Positions 36,668 through 48,918 of a stretch of 64,000 bases of DNA are shown piece by piece (position 1 is the first letter of the stretch; each line of letters begins with the position of its first letter). Both the position numbers and the translations under genes were made by a program. The stretch comes from Litoditis marina (lineage: Eukaryota > Nematoda > Chromadorea > Rhabditida > Rhabditidae). The notes below the pieces were generated by a model, which had not been told where the DNA came from, searched no databases, and was given only the letters and a program-made list of their open reading frames with translations. Location of the stretch: positions 2,796,978 to 2,860,977 of the forward strand of contig OZ038438.1 in the NCBI GenBank assembly GCA_964036275.1, in the 5' to 3' direction.

Positions 36668-36881
36668 AAAACCCTGAAAGGAAATAGATGAAGACACACA
36701 TGAATGGACGTATTCAAGTCAACTGAAACAGTTTTCAGTAAGGTAATCAGAGCATTGAAATGTGTTGGAAGTTGGAGAGAAGAGTACATAGAGGCAGAGT
36801 TAAGTTCCAGCAATATTCGTGATTACCGCCACGGCGCAGGTGGTTTTCACGGAAATACAAATCTGTTTCTTTGTTCCATTT

Positions 36882-36884
<3 letters not shown>

Positions 36885-36960
<76 letters not shown>
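36885..36960. repeat. (CT)n microsatellite
   Basis: About 75 bases of CT/TC with one TTT interruption, about 220 bp upstream of the SLC35F5 start exon. On the SLC35F5 strand it reads GA. Confidence 0.97.
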
Positions 36961-37195
36961 AGTCCACATGTTTATCTACTAACTTATTTTTATATAGTAT
37001 TTCTCTGAGATTTTCCAATAATTTATTTCTTACACTTTTCCATTATGACCATCAGCAATTCAACACAGGATTTATGCATTTTTGTTGTTATAGAATACTA
37101 GTAAGGTCGCCTTTATATAAGGGGCACCCACGCTATTTTGAAATCCATATTCTAAGTAAATAGTCGACCGAAAACGGTTACATCAACAGAGAAAC

Positions 37196-37196
<1 letters not shown>

Positions 37197-37253
<57 letters not shown>
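37197..37253. repeat. (GA)n microsatellite
   Basis: About 55 bases of uninterrupted GA, 236 bp from the CT tract and in the opposite orientation to it. Confidence 0.97.
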
Positions 37254-37260
<7 letters not shown>

Positions 37261-38084
37261 GAGACAATCCGGTAAGCAGCCGCTTTCTTCTACAGAATGG
37301 AAACAGGAATAAGTTAAATAACGCTAGAGTTACATAACCGCAATTATATTGGTTTTAATTACGTGAGTCTTGATAAAAGTTGATTGAGTCAACAGGTGAG
37401 CTAACCAAATAAAAACATTTATACACGAGCAAACGACATAAATAATGAATATGTAATTCTAATAGTGGACAAATTCTTCACAGTGTGTAAAACGCGAAAG
37501 AAACTGATAACTGCAGCAAAATATGAAATAATCAACAAATTGCAATTGGTATTAAAAGCCACGTCAATGTTTCCCGCATTGTCAAATCGGCTGGTCGTGG
37601 AATGTTTGGATAAAAAGCAGGCGACTCCCGCGGCCTGCGTGCGGCCTATCCCCATATTTGTTGTGTCAATATGCGGCATTCACGCGGACCTGCGAGAATG
37701 AATTGGCGGATTAACGCGTGAGTGCTGATGCTCTTCAAACTGTTTTTTGTATGATGATTTCGTCTTCTCCAGAGTACTAATTTGTATATATAGAAGGCAA
37801 TACAAAGCACTTTTCCATTATGGTATTAAGCTCAGGAGATAAGTTGGTTGGGATTTCAAAGTGGAGTGGAGGTTTCATTTTAATTACACAGTTTTTAAGG
37901 TTTATTAACTTTGAATCCGTTCTATTTTTGAATTGATTTTCTATCAATAAGAACCACGTGCGACTTACAGGTGAATCTCTCGAACCGTGGTAAGTGGCGC
38001 ATATAGTTGTCGCTTAGAGAAAGGCGGGGGTATACTGTATATCTATGTGCTGTGTAAGGACGCATACGATTGGTCGGTACAGTT

Positions 38085-38165
38085 GCAGTTGGGGTAGTGG
38101 TTAGCGCCCGTGCCTCCCAACCTTTCGGGCCCGGTTCAGGTCTCACATGAGGCGGATAATTTATA
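38085..38165 (+). repeat. tRNA-derived SINE fragment or tRNA pseudogene
   Basis: Contains GTAGTGGTTAGCGCCCGTG, which fits a polymerase III A box, and 30 bases later GCCCGGTTCAGGTCTC, which fits a B box. I cannot pair acceptor-stem ends, so a functional tRNA is unlikely. Confidence 0.5.
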
Positions 38166-39509
38166 AATTTGGCAGACACTATACATCAAATGTAACGCTC
38201 AAATTGGGACTCGTTGTCGAACCTAAGTGGTGTGCATCTTGATTTCAAAATGTCACCACAACGGTAAAAAGTTATTCGGAACTACTTCTCCGGCCATCCT
38301 TCCCAAAAAGTTTCAAACACTTATCGAAGTTCAAGGAAACACAAATTTTTCCAGTGTTTAAAATAAATGATCGGAATCGATATGTATTGTATAGTTCCTT
38401 TCATTCCCACTGCCAAGATTTTCGGATGGCAATTTCTTAGAGCAAACATAAGTATTCTAAGGACACTTTTTGTTCACGTGTTCTTGTGGAACTAAACAAC
38501 TGCTAACAGAGATTTGAAGTTTTTTGATAAACTCCAAAGTGATGAAAATGAGCCTGAACTATTCATTGGCACGCTGCCAAGTCTCAGTGGGAATGACCGG
38601 AACTATATTCTTAGTATTTCATCTCAATATCCAATATTCTCATCCATCCAGAAAAATGAACAGGGAGAACTGATAAATTATTTATTCAAGCATTGAATGT
38701 GTTGGAGTAAATCGAATATTGAGCAGAAAACAATATCGTATCTGAATTGATACTGAAATAAATGGCAAAACTGGCAGTATAACAGGAGAACCAAGGTTCC
38801 TCATATAAATATCACAATTGAACAGCACAAAAGACTGAGGACAAATGTTCACAGTTGGAGAGAAAGTGAGATTTGATTTGATTGAAGATGAGCCCTGGGT
38901 AGAGATGTGCAATGTACAGTATACCATCGTTTCGTGTAGTTATGAGACTTCTCTTTCTTCATTACCCACAGATAAAGACGTCACCTGAAAGTAATTTACT
39001 GGTTGAAAGAAAAACCAACAGAAACTCATCATAAACTTAATATTTATACGTAACAAAAGAGACGAATGCACATTTCATGAACATAAACCGGACAGACAGT
39101 GTCACATCCAAATGCCTAGTCATAGTCGCGTGAAACGTGTGGGTTCGTTACTTTTTTCTCATTTGACGTGACTATTCCATTTGGATTTAGTAACTTAAAG
39201 TATTTGTGACTATATAGGTGTGATTATTTTCTGGTCGACTCATACAGCATGCATTAATCAACTTTCTGTCAAAAATCAGAATGCGCTATTTTATAAAAAC
39301 TAGTTCTCCGAGAATAATCACATGTTGAAAACTCGGCCGACTCCTATTTGCATACTGTAGAAGTCCACGTTGGAAAGAAGTAAACTGTACACAGTGCAGG
39401 GACAGACATGAAGCAAAACTGAGTCATCCGCAACACAGGAAATAAGAGAAATCAGGCACAGCTAGCATTTTCGAGCAAGGATGACTCAGTCGAGCTCACC
39501 ACGGAGCTG

Positions 39510-40299
39510 TTAGAAGTGATTGGTTGAATATGGTTCGATAACTACCATTCCGCCCGCAACCGCGTCCGTCATCGTGGGGGCACCACCGCCATACGACGTT
39601 CTGAAACAGTTGATGTCTAGCCACATGCCCTGTATTGTACGGAATCGCTTCAAAACGTAAAGAACATTTCAGTGGGAAAATCATACTCATAGTTGGCATT
39701 TGAGAGGTTGGCCTCTGCATCGGACAGTTTTTCATTATTTGAAATGCTTTGCTCAAAGCGGAGGCTGCTCAAGATATCTAGTTTGTGGTGGTGAATAAGT
39801 AGTATAGTTTGCTTCATTCTAAATGAGCGCAGAAAATTCACAGGCTGTTGTTGACATCTGCTACAGCATGTCAGCAGAAACACTTTCGAGAAGACATACG
39901 TTAAAACTATTCTCTCATAATGTCATTGGCGTGCCGTCGAGCTCTCAGTGGGAATGACAAAGGCTAAAAGAAGTATGGTCTCCTGCTACGAATACTGCCT
40001 CTCTGCAAAATGTTTGAAGAGAGATTAAATCAGCGAACTAACAAATTGACGTTCTGTGGAGTATATTGTTTGCCAGCCTCCATTCTGGGAAGCTCGTCAT
40101 TCTTCAACTTCATTGTTCTATTGGAACGGCGATTGTTCATCTGGAATGAAATCGGCGATATTCAAGTAGAATTCATAGTTTGACCCATCAAAAACAGCAG
40201 CGCTTTCTAATTATGTCTCCAATTCACCGTGATCAAACTACAAATGTAGCAGACACAAACTGAGTACGCCACCGCACGTTAATCGATGTTTTAGTAGTA

Positions 40300-40378
<79 letters not shown>

Positions 40379-43300
40379 TATGTTCATTCGTTCAGAGGTA
40401 GAAAACACATGCATGTAGAGCAGCGGTTATCTTTTACGCGCCTGTTCACTCGAAAATTGATATAGGCTATCGTTTTTTATCTACATGCTCTATAATGGTC
40501 TTCCCGATTGGAGCACGTTAGGCAAATCACCCATTCAATGCAGCCCCCCTTTAACCGGCTTGACATAAAATAATCGAGAATGGTCTAGCTAAATGGTGAG
40601 TTCTACTTCCCCAGAATGCAGTTCTCACCAGAATAACGAGTAGGGCGACGGTGAGTACGACAAGAACAGCAACCCCGATTATCGATCCAACCAGAAGGGT
40701 AGAGGAGCCGTTGCTGGCCAGAGAGGAGTTGACTCGATCGATGTACGCTCGAGAAGGAATTCCTGGAAAGAATAGGTATCCCGCTGTCCTGTTTCCGACC
40801 TGCGTCTCTTCGGACATGCACTATTTCTCTACTCTCGTATCGCGAAGGAAAGAGGTACTGCAAAATATTACGGCAAACGAGAGACGCTGATGAACTGCAA
40901 CACCTCGCCTGAAACGCACATTCGAGAAGTTAGGAGAGCTCAATAACTCTCACGTACCGTTCACTGTTATACTCTTTGCATCAATGGTATTTCCTCCCAA
41001 CTTCGACTCGTTCCCAGAGATGTTAGCTTCGATTCTGAAAAATACCGACTGTCGAACTCAAATCAGGGAAAGTCGTGGAAAAAGATTGGAAGACTGGATA
41101 GTGTGCTTAATAACGAACAAATTGAAACTTTTCTCTTTTCCCCAGCTTCCATTTTCATCTGTTGTATTTCTTCCATTACGTATGCGCGACTATGTCCTTC
41201 TTCAGTTACATATCCGTTGAATGACAGTTGCGTAGAACTGCGTGATCGAAGTTCTTTAATTCTCAAGAATATGTACGCAGACGCCATTTTTCGTGAGCCC
41301 TTCTCCGCGATGATCTACGTAAGAATAAGTGAATCTAACTCCAAATTTCAATCAATGAATATATATGATGTCTCGAAATACAGCCCAGCGGTTGTGATAA
41401 TGATACGGTAGCCAAATCAGAACGTCGCTTTAGTATTATATATGCAATATTATTCTACCATTTTCCATGTTCATCAACCTTCTCACCACCTTTCCTTTTG
41501 GCAATCTTTCACCATCAGCTCTCTTTAACACTGTGTAATAAATGCTTGATTTCATTGATTTAAATGTTGGACGGCGGATTCCACAAGGAACCGGGTATTG
41601 GGTTACCTGATCGACCCTTTTGTTAACCCCTTTGTAACCCTTTTTACAATGTATTTTGGGGGAAACTGGGAATTACCAAGTGGTTAACGAGAGGGTTAAC
41701 CAAGGTTGAGGGTTAACGAAATTACGGGTTAAATAAATAGTTCGCCATGTTAGCCACATACCGCGAGGCCAAGTCCTCAGCATCATCAATGGTGCGGGTG
41801 GTGACAATGTGTCCGTTGACCACCACTGAGCCCTTCGTCAATGAGTCCAGTTCGAAGGCAACGAAGTCGTCTCCAACTATCTCTCTCACTATCCTCGAGA
41901 TCTACAAAGAAATCGGTTACCAGTGCAACATTTCACCGTTTATCAAACTTAATCTATTTTCTGTACTTTTTTCACTTTTGCTCAAATATCTTTTGGTGAC
42001 CAGAAACAGCCTGAAAGATGAACTATGCCTGACTATGAGCATTTTGCCTACTGAAAAGTGCAGCCCTCGTTACTATTTTTCCATGAAGTTATTTTCACGT
42101 GACAGCAACATGTGAAATCGGATGATTCGAAAGTTGCGCCAATGTTATATACTTTGTGATAGTTTAAACCTCTTCATCCAACCTCGAGGACTTGAATGAA
42201 CATTTCCGATCTGTTATACACGTTTCACGTGATTATGTAGTCAAATATTAGCAAAACTGAGTATTATTCCTTGCCTCGGGAACTATTTGTTCGCTGAGCT
42301 TCTTATACTTTCCACTCTCTGCGTCCGCGAAATCATCCATGTATTCGATGGAAGTTATTCGGAGAGTGAGGGGAACCGTGTGTCTCGCACTGGGCCGACT
42401 AGCCGGCTTTTTCGCCGGCAACGATTCGGGTTCGGGCTCCGGCTCGGCAGATGGCTCTGGCTCCGTGGTGGGCTCTGCGGCAGGTTCCGGCTCGGCAGAT
42501 GGCTCCGGCTCAGGGGTGGGTTCCGGAGACGGCTCAGGCTCAGCGACGGGCTCGGCGATGGCTGCGGGTTCGGGGGTAGGTTCAGGCTCCGGAGTTGGTT
42601 CAGGCTCTGGAGAGGGTTCAGGTTCGGCGGTAGGTTCTGGTTCAGATGACGGTTCCCCTCCTTCACGGGGTTCTGGTTCGGGCGTGAGTTCCACATCAAC
42701 AGAAGCGGATGTTGTTTCGTCCGAGTTGGACTCCTCAACAGACGAAGCTTCTGGTTTCAGCATCTTCTCTGAATCGCTATTTGACGCACTCATTGTCTCC
42801 ATGGAGTGTCCCGATGGCGTCTCGTCTGTAAAATTGAAGTGGAAAAAGGAGTAAAAGTACGATTATCGTCAGTTTGTAGTTCGATGGAACACTCAATCCT
42901 CTGAAGGACATCGAGAACGCGATCCTACAAACACAACGATCGTTTTGCGTTCTACAACAATCCCTCTACCTTGTTCCGCAAACCTAACGAATTTCAACTT
43001 TGTATAAACAAACCAAAAGGGAAATTACCTGTTGGGTTTTCCACAGTCTTCTGGTTTTGTTCCTGGAAATAAAATTGTATAAAAGATCTTGTAAATGGTG
43101 GTTAAGTGAATCAGTGAAGTCAACCTCTGGTCACAAGATAGCATTATGGGCCATCCATCGAAATTTTGAGTTTGAGCTTCTGAATTTTATTTATTTGAAT
43201 TAATTATAGGGACAAATTGTTTGCGATTCAATGAAATGAGAACTTATTGCGGCAATAAGTGAACTAGTTAACCTCTAATTATAATTCTGCTCACCATTGA

Positions 43301-46300
43301 GTTTCTGATAAGTTCGGCGCTCTGTTCGGGCAACTCAGCTAACGGGAAAGCGGGAGAATTGGTTCCGGACTGAAATAATGATAGTTTAAGAAGATATAAT
43401 AGACCTTTTCACTGATTCCTCAACTAAGAATCTCTTACATAGCCGGCCCTTTCAAGAAAAGGCGATATTTCTCATTCTGACTCGATCACGAAATGAACAA
43501 CTGTTTGCGAGCATTTTTCATATCACAAATCCTAAGTCACATAGGGATCGATCGATATATTTGTAATCAAAAATTCTGCTGTTTTCACAAACAACATTGC
43601 ATCCCTAGATCGAACTACGAACTTGTCACTACGAACTAGATGACACTGTTCACTTGTTATTATATATGTGTTCGGGTTTCATGAATACACGAAAAGTAAA
43701 TGCTTAATTATAAATATAATTCAAAGTTTGTATTTTAGGTTCAAGACTCTCACCGGGTTCGCGACTGGAGATCCATCCTGTTCGAACAAGTTGGACAGTT
43801 TTTCCTGATCGAAAGGCGGATCAGCTGAAAGGAGGAAACCATTGAAAAATGCAACAATTTCCTTGTCATGTGAACTCTTCCCAATTGTTTGCCATTGGAT
43901 ATTCATTCAACACATTCATTTGTTGCCATATCAAGTATGACGTGGTCTTTTTGAGTATGACATGATGTTACACCAATGTTCAGAGCACAGAGAAACATTG
44001 TTATGGATAGGGTTAACTGTTCAGCGTTAACACTATTGTCATACAATTCATTTTTTGTGTGGATTACGTGCAATGGAGAAGGGCGTATTATCTGTTTTTT
44101 TTTTGTTATAATATAACTCACTATCCCCGTCCGATTCGGTAGAAGCCATGAAGTTCGGATTGATTTGTGTGAAGACAGCTGCTGGCGAGGCTGCAACAGA
44201 GTTCATGATTTGGACAGTTTTTGTCATCGCGAGATGAAATGTAATCTTCATTCCTCAACAAAAACAGCAAATGGTCGAATCGATTGAGCATTGCAGGATG
44301 TTGTTTGTTTGTCAGTGCGCATATGCGCTTTTCATAATTTCAAGAGCGCACTAAATTTCGATTTGGTGAATCTTGAATTAAAACGAAACTCCGAGGCTAC
44401 TCGCCAGCGATAAGTAACCGGCGACTCGACCCATTCCCATTGGTCGCCGGCGATGTTTCCGTCGCCCAGGTACCCTATATGATCTAGTTCTAGTGACGTA
44501 CCGGATAGTTCCTCTTCGCTGCTCGTGCTCCCCTGTTTTTCTTCGAATGAAGTAATGGGGAAAGACTCAGAAATGGAATCAGTTGTCTCCTCCTCTTCCG
44601 GACTTTCCGACGTGAAGCTGTCCAACGATGCAGTCTGCAGTTTTGACGAGCATTATACTTTTTTCTATAACGTAGGGCATAACAATTGGCGGTCCCAGTT
44701 CGAGATCAAACTAGGATCAAGTACACTCAAAATACAAGAGTACGTATGCTAGGACAGTAGGCCCATTCGGTGTCTCCTACACGCTATTTCCCTGCTCTCA
44801 CATCTCGCCGGAATACAAGTCACGCGAAATAGTGAGGCGAAGCCAGAGACGCAGTATGGATGAAGGTGCTGGGATGTTCTAGCATACGTACTCTGAATGA
44901 GAGGCTACTTTTGCGTTGCCTCGATTGCAGAGCTGTGCAGTGTGCAACTCATCATAACACCTTTACGAACTCAAATCAATCTGACTCTGCATTTGATTAG
45001 GCAGTACACATGAAAGCTATTTTCTGCACTTCATTAGCGAATGTGATTTTTCATATAAATAGACAATATGTGCCGCAATGCGGTCATAGATCATTTTATA
45101 AGAGCTCAGTCCATTCCGAAACTGTTGGTACGGTGTGTATTCACGTCGGGTCGGTGAAGCCTATGAATTACCTCCAAATTCATCTCAGTTTTCGTCGATT
45201 CGTCTGCTTCTCCTTCGGTAACGGAAGTCATTGATGTAGTCGACATCAACTGAAACTGGTTTCATATTTATTCTAAAACATGTCAATCACCAATCTGTGT
45301 TCAATACAGCGTTCAAATAGTTGAAAAAAACATACCTCTTCTTCTCTCTCCTTCAACGCTCGGAATGAGGTCTCGGTGCTATTCTGTCCAGAAGTCGCAT
45401 TCTTCATTTCCTAAACAGAAACTGAGGGTAACTGGAGGGATTTACATACTGTAGTTTTGTTTCCAAAATTTATCAACTCTCAAATCTGTCAGAACTATGT
45501 TCCGTGACCCTACGAGAAGTCTAATGAGGCTTTTCCAATAGTTTTCTTTCCAAACCCCCCCCCCCCTTGTCTTAGTGTAGCCGTGAATGAAGAGTGAAGG
45601 GGGTAGGGCAATTGTGTTTGAAAAACAGCTGAATTGATCACCTCCATCGATGGTCTTGGTGTGGATGGACTGTTGTCTGTCATCTCGAACGGATCCACCT
45701 GTAGACATGTGAATCAAAAATGTGAAAATGTAAATGGAACATATGCGTTCCAAAACTGGCAAATTTCTTCCCGAACCGACTCTTCCCGAGCCAAGACCGA
45801 ACCGATTTTTCCCGAACCAGTTGGTTCGGTGAGAAACCGAGCCGTCGCGTACTCAAACCGACATGAAACCGAACCAAAACCTAAAAAAACATTACACAGA
45901 TGACCAATTTCAGCACCAGTTACTTGAATTAGTTGGGTTCCACGTTTGTTGGCCTGAATTTGGTTCGGTTCTCGAACGAAACAACTGGTTCGGGAAGAAT
46001 CGGTTCGGTTTTGGTTCGGGAAGAGTCGGTTCGGGAAGGAATTCATCCCAAAAACTTCGTCCATTGATAAAGATGAAAGACTAGTTTTTCAACAAGTAGC
46101 TCGAAAACCAACATAGATTGTTAAGGCAACTTTATTACGTGATCGAAACGTGTAGATTGATGCTTCAAGAATAGCAGCACGAAGTCAAGTCAATATCGTC
46201 CTTAGTTACTTCTAATCACGCATTTCATTCTCTTTGTTCATGCTCACCTCTTCCTCGGAATCAGAAGGCATACTTTCCGATTCGACTGTTTCTGAGACAA

Positions 46301-47488
46301 CCGCAGCCTCGGTGGAAAGTTCCTCCATTTCCAGTTCCGGTCCTAAACAGGGAACTCTAGAGATAACACTTGAAGAGAGACGCAGACTGTATCGACGTGA
46401 AAATACGAAGACTATATAAGACGCCCCCGCTCACAAGTGGTGAGTTCACTCCATGCCCTGACCGCATTTCGAATCAACCAGCATCTTGGCCCCGCCCCCT
46501 ACTATTTACTACTGTACGAGTCTCAGTAGGAATGGTGAAGACTATACCAACCCGGCTCAGTCGGAGTCTCCTCTTCAGGCATCGGACCATTCACTGCCGT
46601 GCTCACTTCGAATGCATCCGATCTTAAAATATTTTATTTCCTGTAATCCAGTGTTTGTACTTCTACAGTAAAAACGGTGTTCAGAACAGAATGCTGACAA
46701 ACAGTTCAACAAATAATAGACTTTGTACATATGATACAGACTAGACCCGATGTGCCAGTAGTTTGATCCCGTTGTGTTTCGGTCGGAATTCGTAGCGTGT
46801 ATCGTGATCAAATTACTACGAAGATTTTGTCACTATAACTACAGTAGGCTGGCACTTTCATCAAAACAAGGTGCATACCCCTCGTTGACGTCGAACTTGT
46901 CCTCCCTTCTAGTGTCCCTGTCCTCCTCCGAAAAAGGAACGGAGAACACGTCGATGGAATGCTCGTCTTCGTCACATGATCCAACTGAAATCAATCAATA
47001 TTTGCTCGACAGAAAAATAAATGTTATATACTTTCTCGGCCCGTGAACGACCACAATTTGTGGCCATCAATGGCCATGATTACTCCAAAATGATTCTGTA
47101 TGGTAAACTACGCCCGAAATGAAAATGTTTCTACCGTAACCTACACTTGTTCGGAAAACGGGACATGTGTTAACGTGTGACCTAGAAGTGTCCACTGAGC
47201 GAGATCTCTCACCTTTGAAAAGCTAGCTCGACTCTAATGACGATAATGAACACCACTTTATTTACAAGAAACGCTTTCCTTTTTCTCTAAGAAAAGAGAA
47301 GGACAGATTACATAACTGGTAACAAATTTTGCGGTACCCCTGCCGCTGTTGTTTTTTGTATTATAAAACTTATACATTTATTTAACGGAATAATAGTTTT
47401 TCTACTGACGTCTTCTTTTAAATTTCCCGACTTCTGAATACTCACCTGCGAACAAAGAGCACAGTGCAAAAACCAGTAATATCCGCAT
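39510..47488 (-). CDS. Type I membrane protein with Glu-Pro repeats and SEA domain (mucin-like)
   Basis: Not a named orthologue; domain layout is that of a membrane-tethered mucin. Exons in transcript order: 47488-47446, 46984-46879, 46622-46552, 46342-46248, 45698-45642, 45410-45336, 45249-45172, 44634-44502, 44190-44122, 43824-43754, 43369-43295, 43062-43029, 42825-42275, 41901-41762, 41034-40958, 40762-40629, 40140-40043, 39600-39510; phase is kept throughout, 665 residues. [15 protein letters not shown] is a signal peptide. Residues about 15-300 are acidic Ser/Thr/Glu rich; about 345-430 are EPEP(S/T)PEP repeats. A SEA domain follows (about 450-558) with the cleavage-type site KGSVVV. Then come a TM helix ([21 protein letters not shown]) and a 62-residue tail starting MNNRRSNR. 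The intron after 42275 starts with GC. Exon 46622-46552 is the weakest call. An alternative without the 40629 splice would end about 26 residues after the TM. Confidence 0.85.
40173..40246. mobile_element. Short MITE with CATAGTTTGACC / GATCAAACTACAAATG ends
   Basis: Imperfect inverted termini related to the 27733-27802 element, about 74 bp, in the same intron as the AAT tract. Confidence 0.55.
40297..40378. repeat. (AAT)n microsatellite
   Basis: About 27 AAT units in an intron of the SEA-domain gene, between the TM exon and the first tail exon. Confidence 0.97.
44737..44894. mobile_element. 158-bp element with AGAGTACGTATGCTAG inverted termini
   Basis: AGAGTACGTATGCTAG at 44737-44752 is answered by its complement at 44879-44894, in an intron of the SEA-domain gene. 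The right end plus about 20 inner bases recurs at 59715-59738, at the outer edge of the LINE-like insertion. Confidence 0.8.
45768..46037. repeat. 270-bp fold-back of CGGTTCGGGAA-type repeats
   Basis: The left arm is made of TTCCCGAACCGACTCTTCCC-like units and the right arm of their complements (GGTTCGGGAAGAGTCGG), about 70 bp each. Units are also directly repeated inside each arm. It lies in an intron of the SEA-domain gene. Confidence 0.85.
46755..46819. mobile_element. Short MITE, TAGTTTGATC family
   Basis: GTAGTTTGATCCC and the near-complement GTGATCAAATTACTAC bound about 65 bp in intron 2 of the SEA-domain gene. Confidence 0.55.
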
Positions 47489-48836
47489 TGCACCCGTCTG
47501 AAAGTGGAACAATTCAGAAATAGATAAAATTGAACAAAAATATAATTTAAGGAGAATAAAAACGGTAAGAGGACGATTGTGAGTTGTGAGAGGAAAGAAG
47601 CAATTAGGTTCTATGAGAGGAAGAAGATAATCATTTCTCGACACAACTAGAGAAGGTGAAGACGATTGACATACTCATTCAATTTGACTAAAATATTCTC
47701 AGTGTACCTCACCCCCACTTACAGAATGAATTTGAGAAGGTTTTAGAGAAACTAGTTGCAATTTCAGTACACGGGCTAGATTTCTTGATAGTTTAGTATT
47801 TTTCATTCCTACTAATGGAACGGTTTCTTATTTCTCAGAACTATTTTTTTTTCATTCAACTGGTACCAAGTACGTTTCTCAGAATTAGAAAACCGTCATC
47901 ATACAGATTGAAAATGTAGTGTGAGAGGGTGAGAAAGTATGATATAAACTATACTACCAAAGATTGAATTTTGGTAAAGAGAAATGTAAGCAACGTTAAT
48001 TGTCACCATTTCATCTATGCATAGAATACAGAGCTGAAAAATGACTGTTGAACAAGTGCTAGCACTACCGGTAAATATATAACATCGTATTTGTTGTAAT
48101 AATCGAGCGATGAAAACAACTGCATCAAAAACTATAATTCCAAGAGTTAACCTGCTAAAAATTGATGAGTTGACTTGTTTCACTGCCTTATTTAGTAGAA
48201 TAGGTTGTCATTGACTAGCACACAAGATAAAATCGAAATTGGTCAAAGTACTTCGGAACAACTTTGCTCAACTTCTGTTGTTTTCAGTTGCGAGCGAAGG
48301 TGCTACAAACATAACAAATATGCAGTAACAAGACACAAACAGCAAAGTACTATATATACTAGTTTGCGAAGAGAGAGAGAGACAAGACACTTAGAGTCTG
48401 AAGGGCGGTGGGCAAGAACAAGTGTTTAGTTATGTTGGTGTGGTTATCGTTCCACAAACACAGGCGTGCGAGGTGCTAGCGGCTTAGGCGGAATAAGCTA
48501 CGCGACGCTCTCCACCAAAGGTAAGCATGAACTACACACTGTACAACCTACCCTGCCACCGCACTATACAACCCTAAAAGTAGGGCTAGAGGGAAGCAGG
48601 TGGTACATCTAGCTCGGAACCGACATATTTGTAGTCTGGTGTCGTCACAATTTAGTCATGCTGATGAGACAGATGAAATCATAAGATATTGTCACTCCCT
48701 CGAAACTATCTAACCGAAATGATCATTTCTCGTTTCTACAGTACATTGTGTTGTTATGAACTGTAGAATCTGGGAAAACGCTAAATGCCAGTCTCCTGTG
48801 TAGTTTAAACTGCTGAAATTAGGCTTAAGTAAATAG

Positions 48837-48918
48837 AGGGGTAGAAAAAGAGAAAAGAGAAACAAGAGAGAAAGACAGAGAGAAGAAGAGAGAGAAAGAG
48901 AGAGACGAGGGGAGAGGG
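48837..48918. repeat. GA-rich purine tract
   Basis: About 80 bases of almost pure A/G (GAGAGAAAG-type repeats); on the other strand it produces a spurious Ser/Leu-rich open frame. Confidence 0.9.

Larger units (their letters stand above)
36674..39509. other. Intergenic region upstream of SLC35F5
   Basis: 2.8 kb between the SLC35F5 start exon and the 3' end of the mucin gene. It carries a long (CT)n tract, a long (GA)n tract and a tRNA-like SINE piece. No protein gene seen. Confidence 0.6.

Noticed and set aside
36704..37163. Ser-Leu repeat ORFs
   Set aside because: Translation of the (CT)n microsatellite.
38085..38165. Functional tRNA gene
   Set aside because: A and B boxes are recognisable but no seven-base acceptor stem can be paired.
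42339..42854. Plus-strand Gly-Ser repeat protein
   Set aside because: Antisense of the Glu-Pro repeat exon of the SEA gene; the GSGSG pattern follows directly from complementing GAGCC repeats.
48460..48620. Candidate spliced-leader RNA gene (donor-like CACCAAAG|gtaagc)
   Set aside because: No Sm-binding AATTTTTG-type site and no convincing downstream stem-loops within 100 nt.
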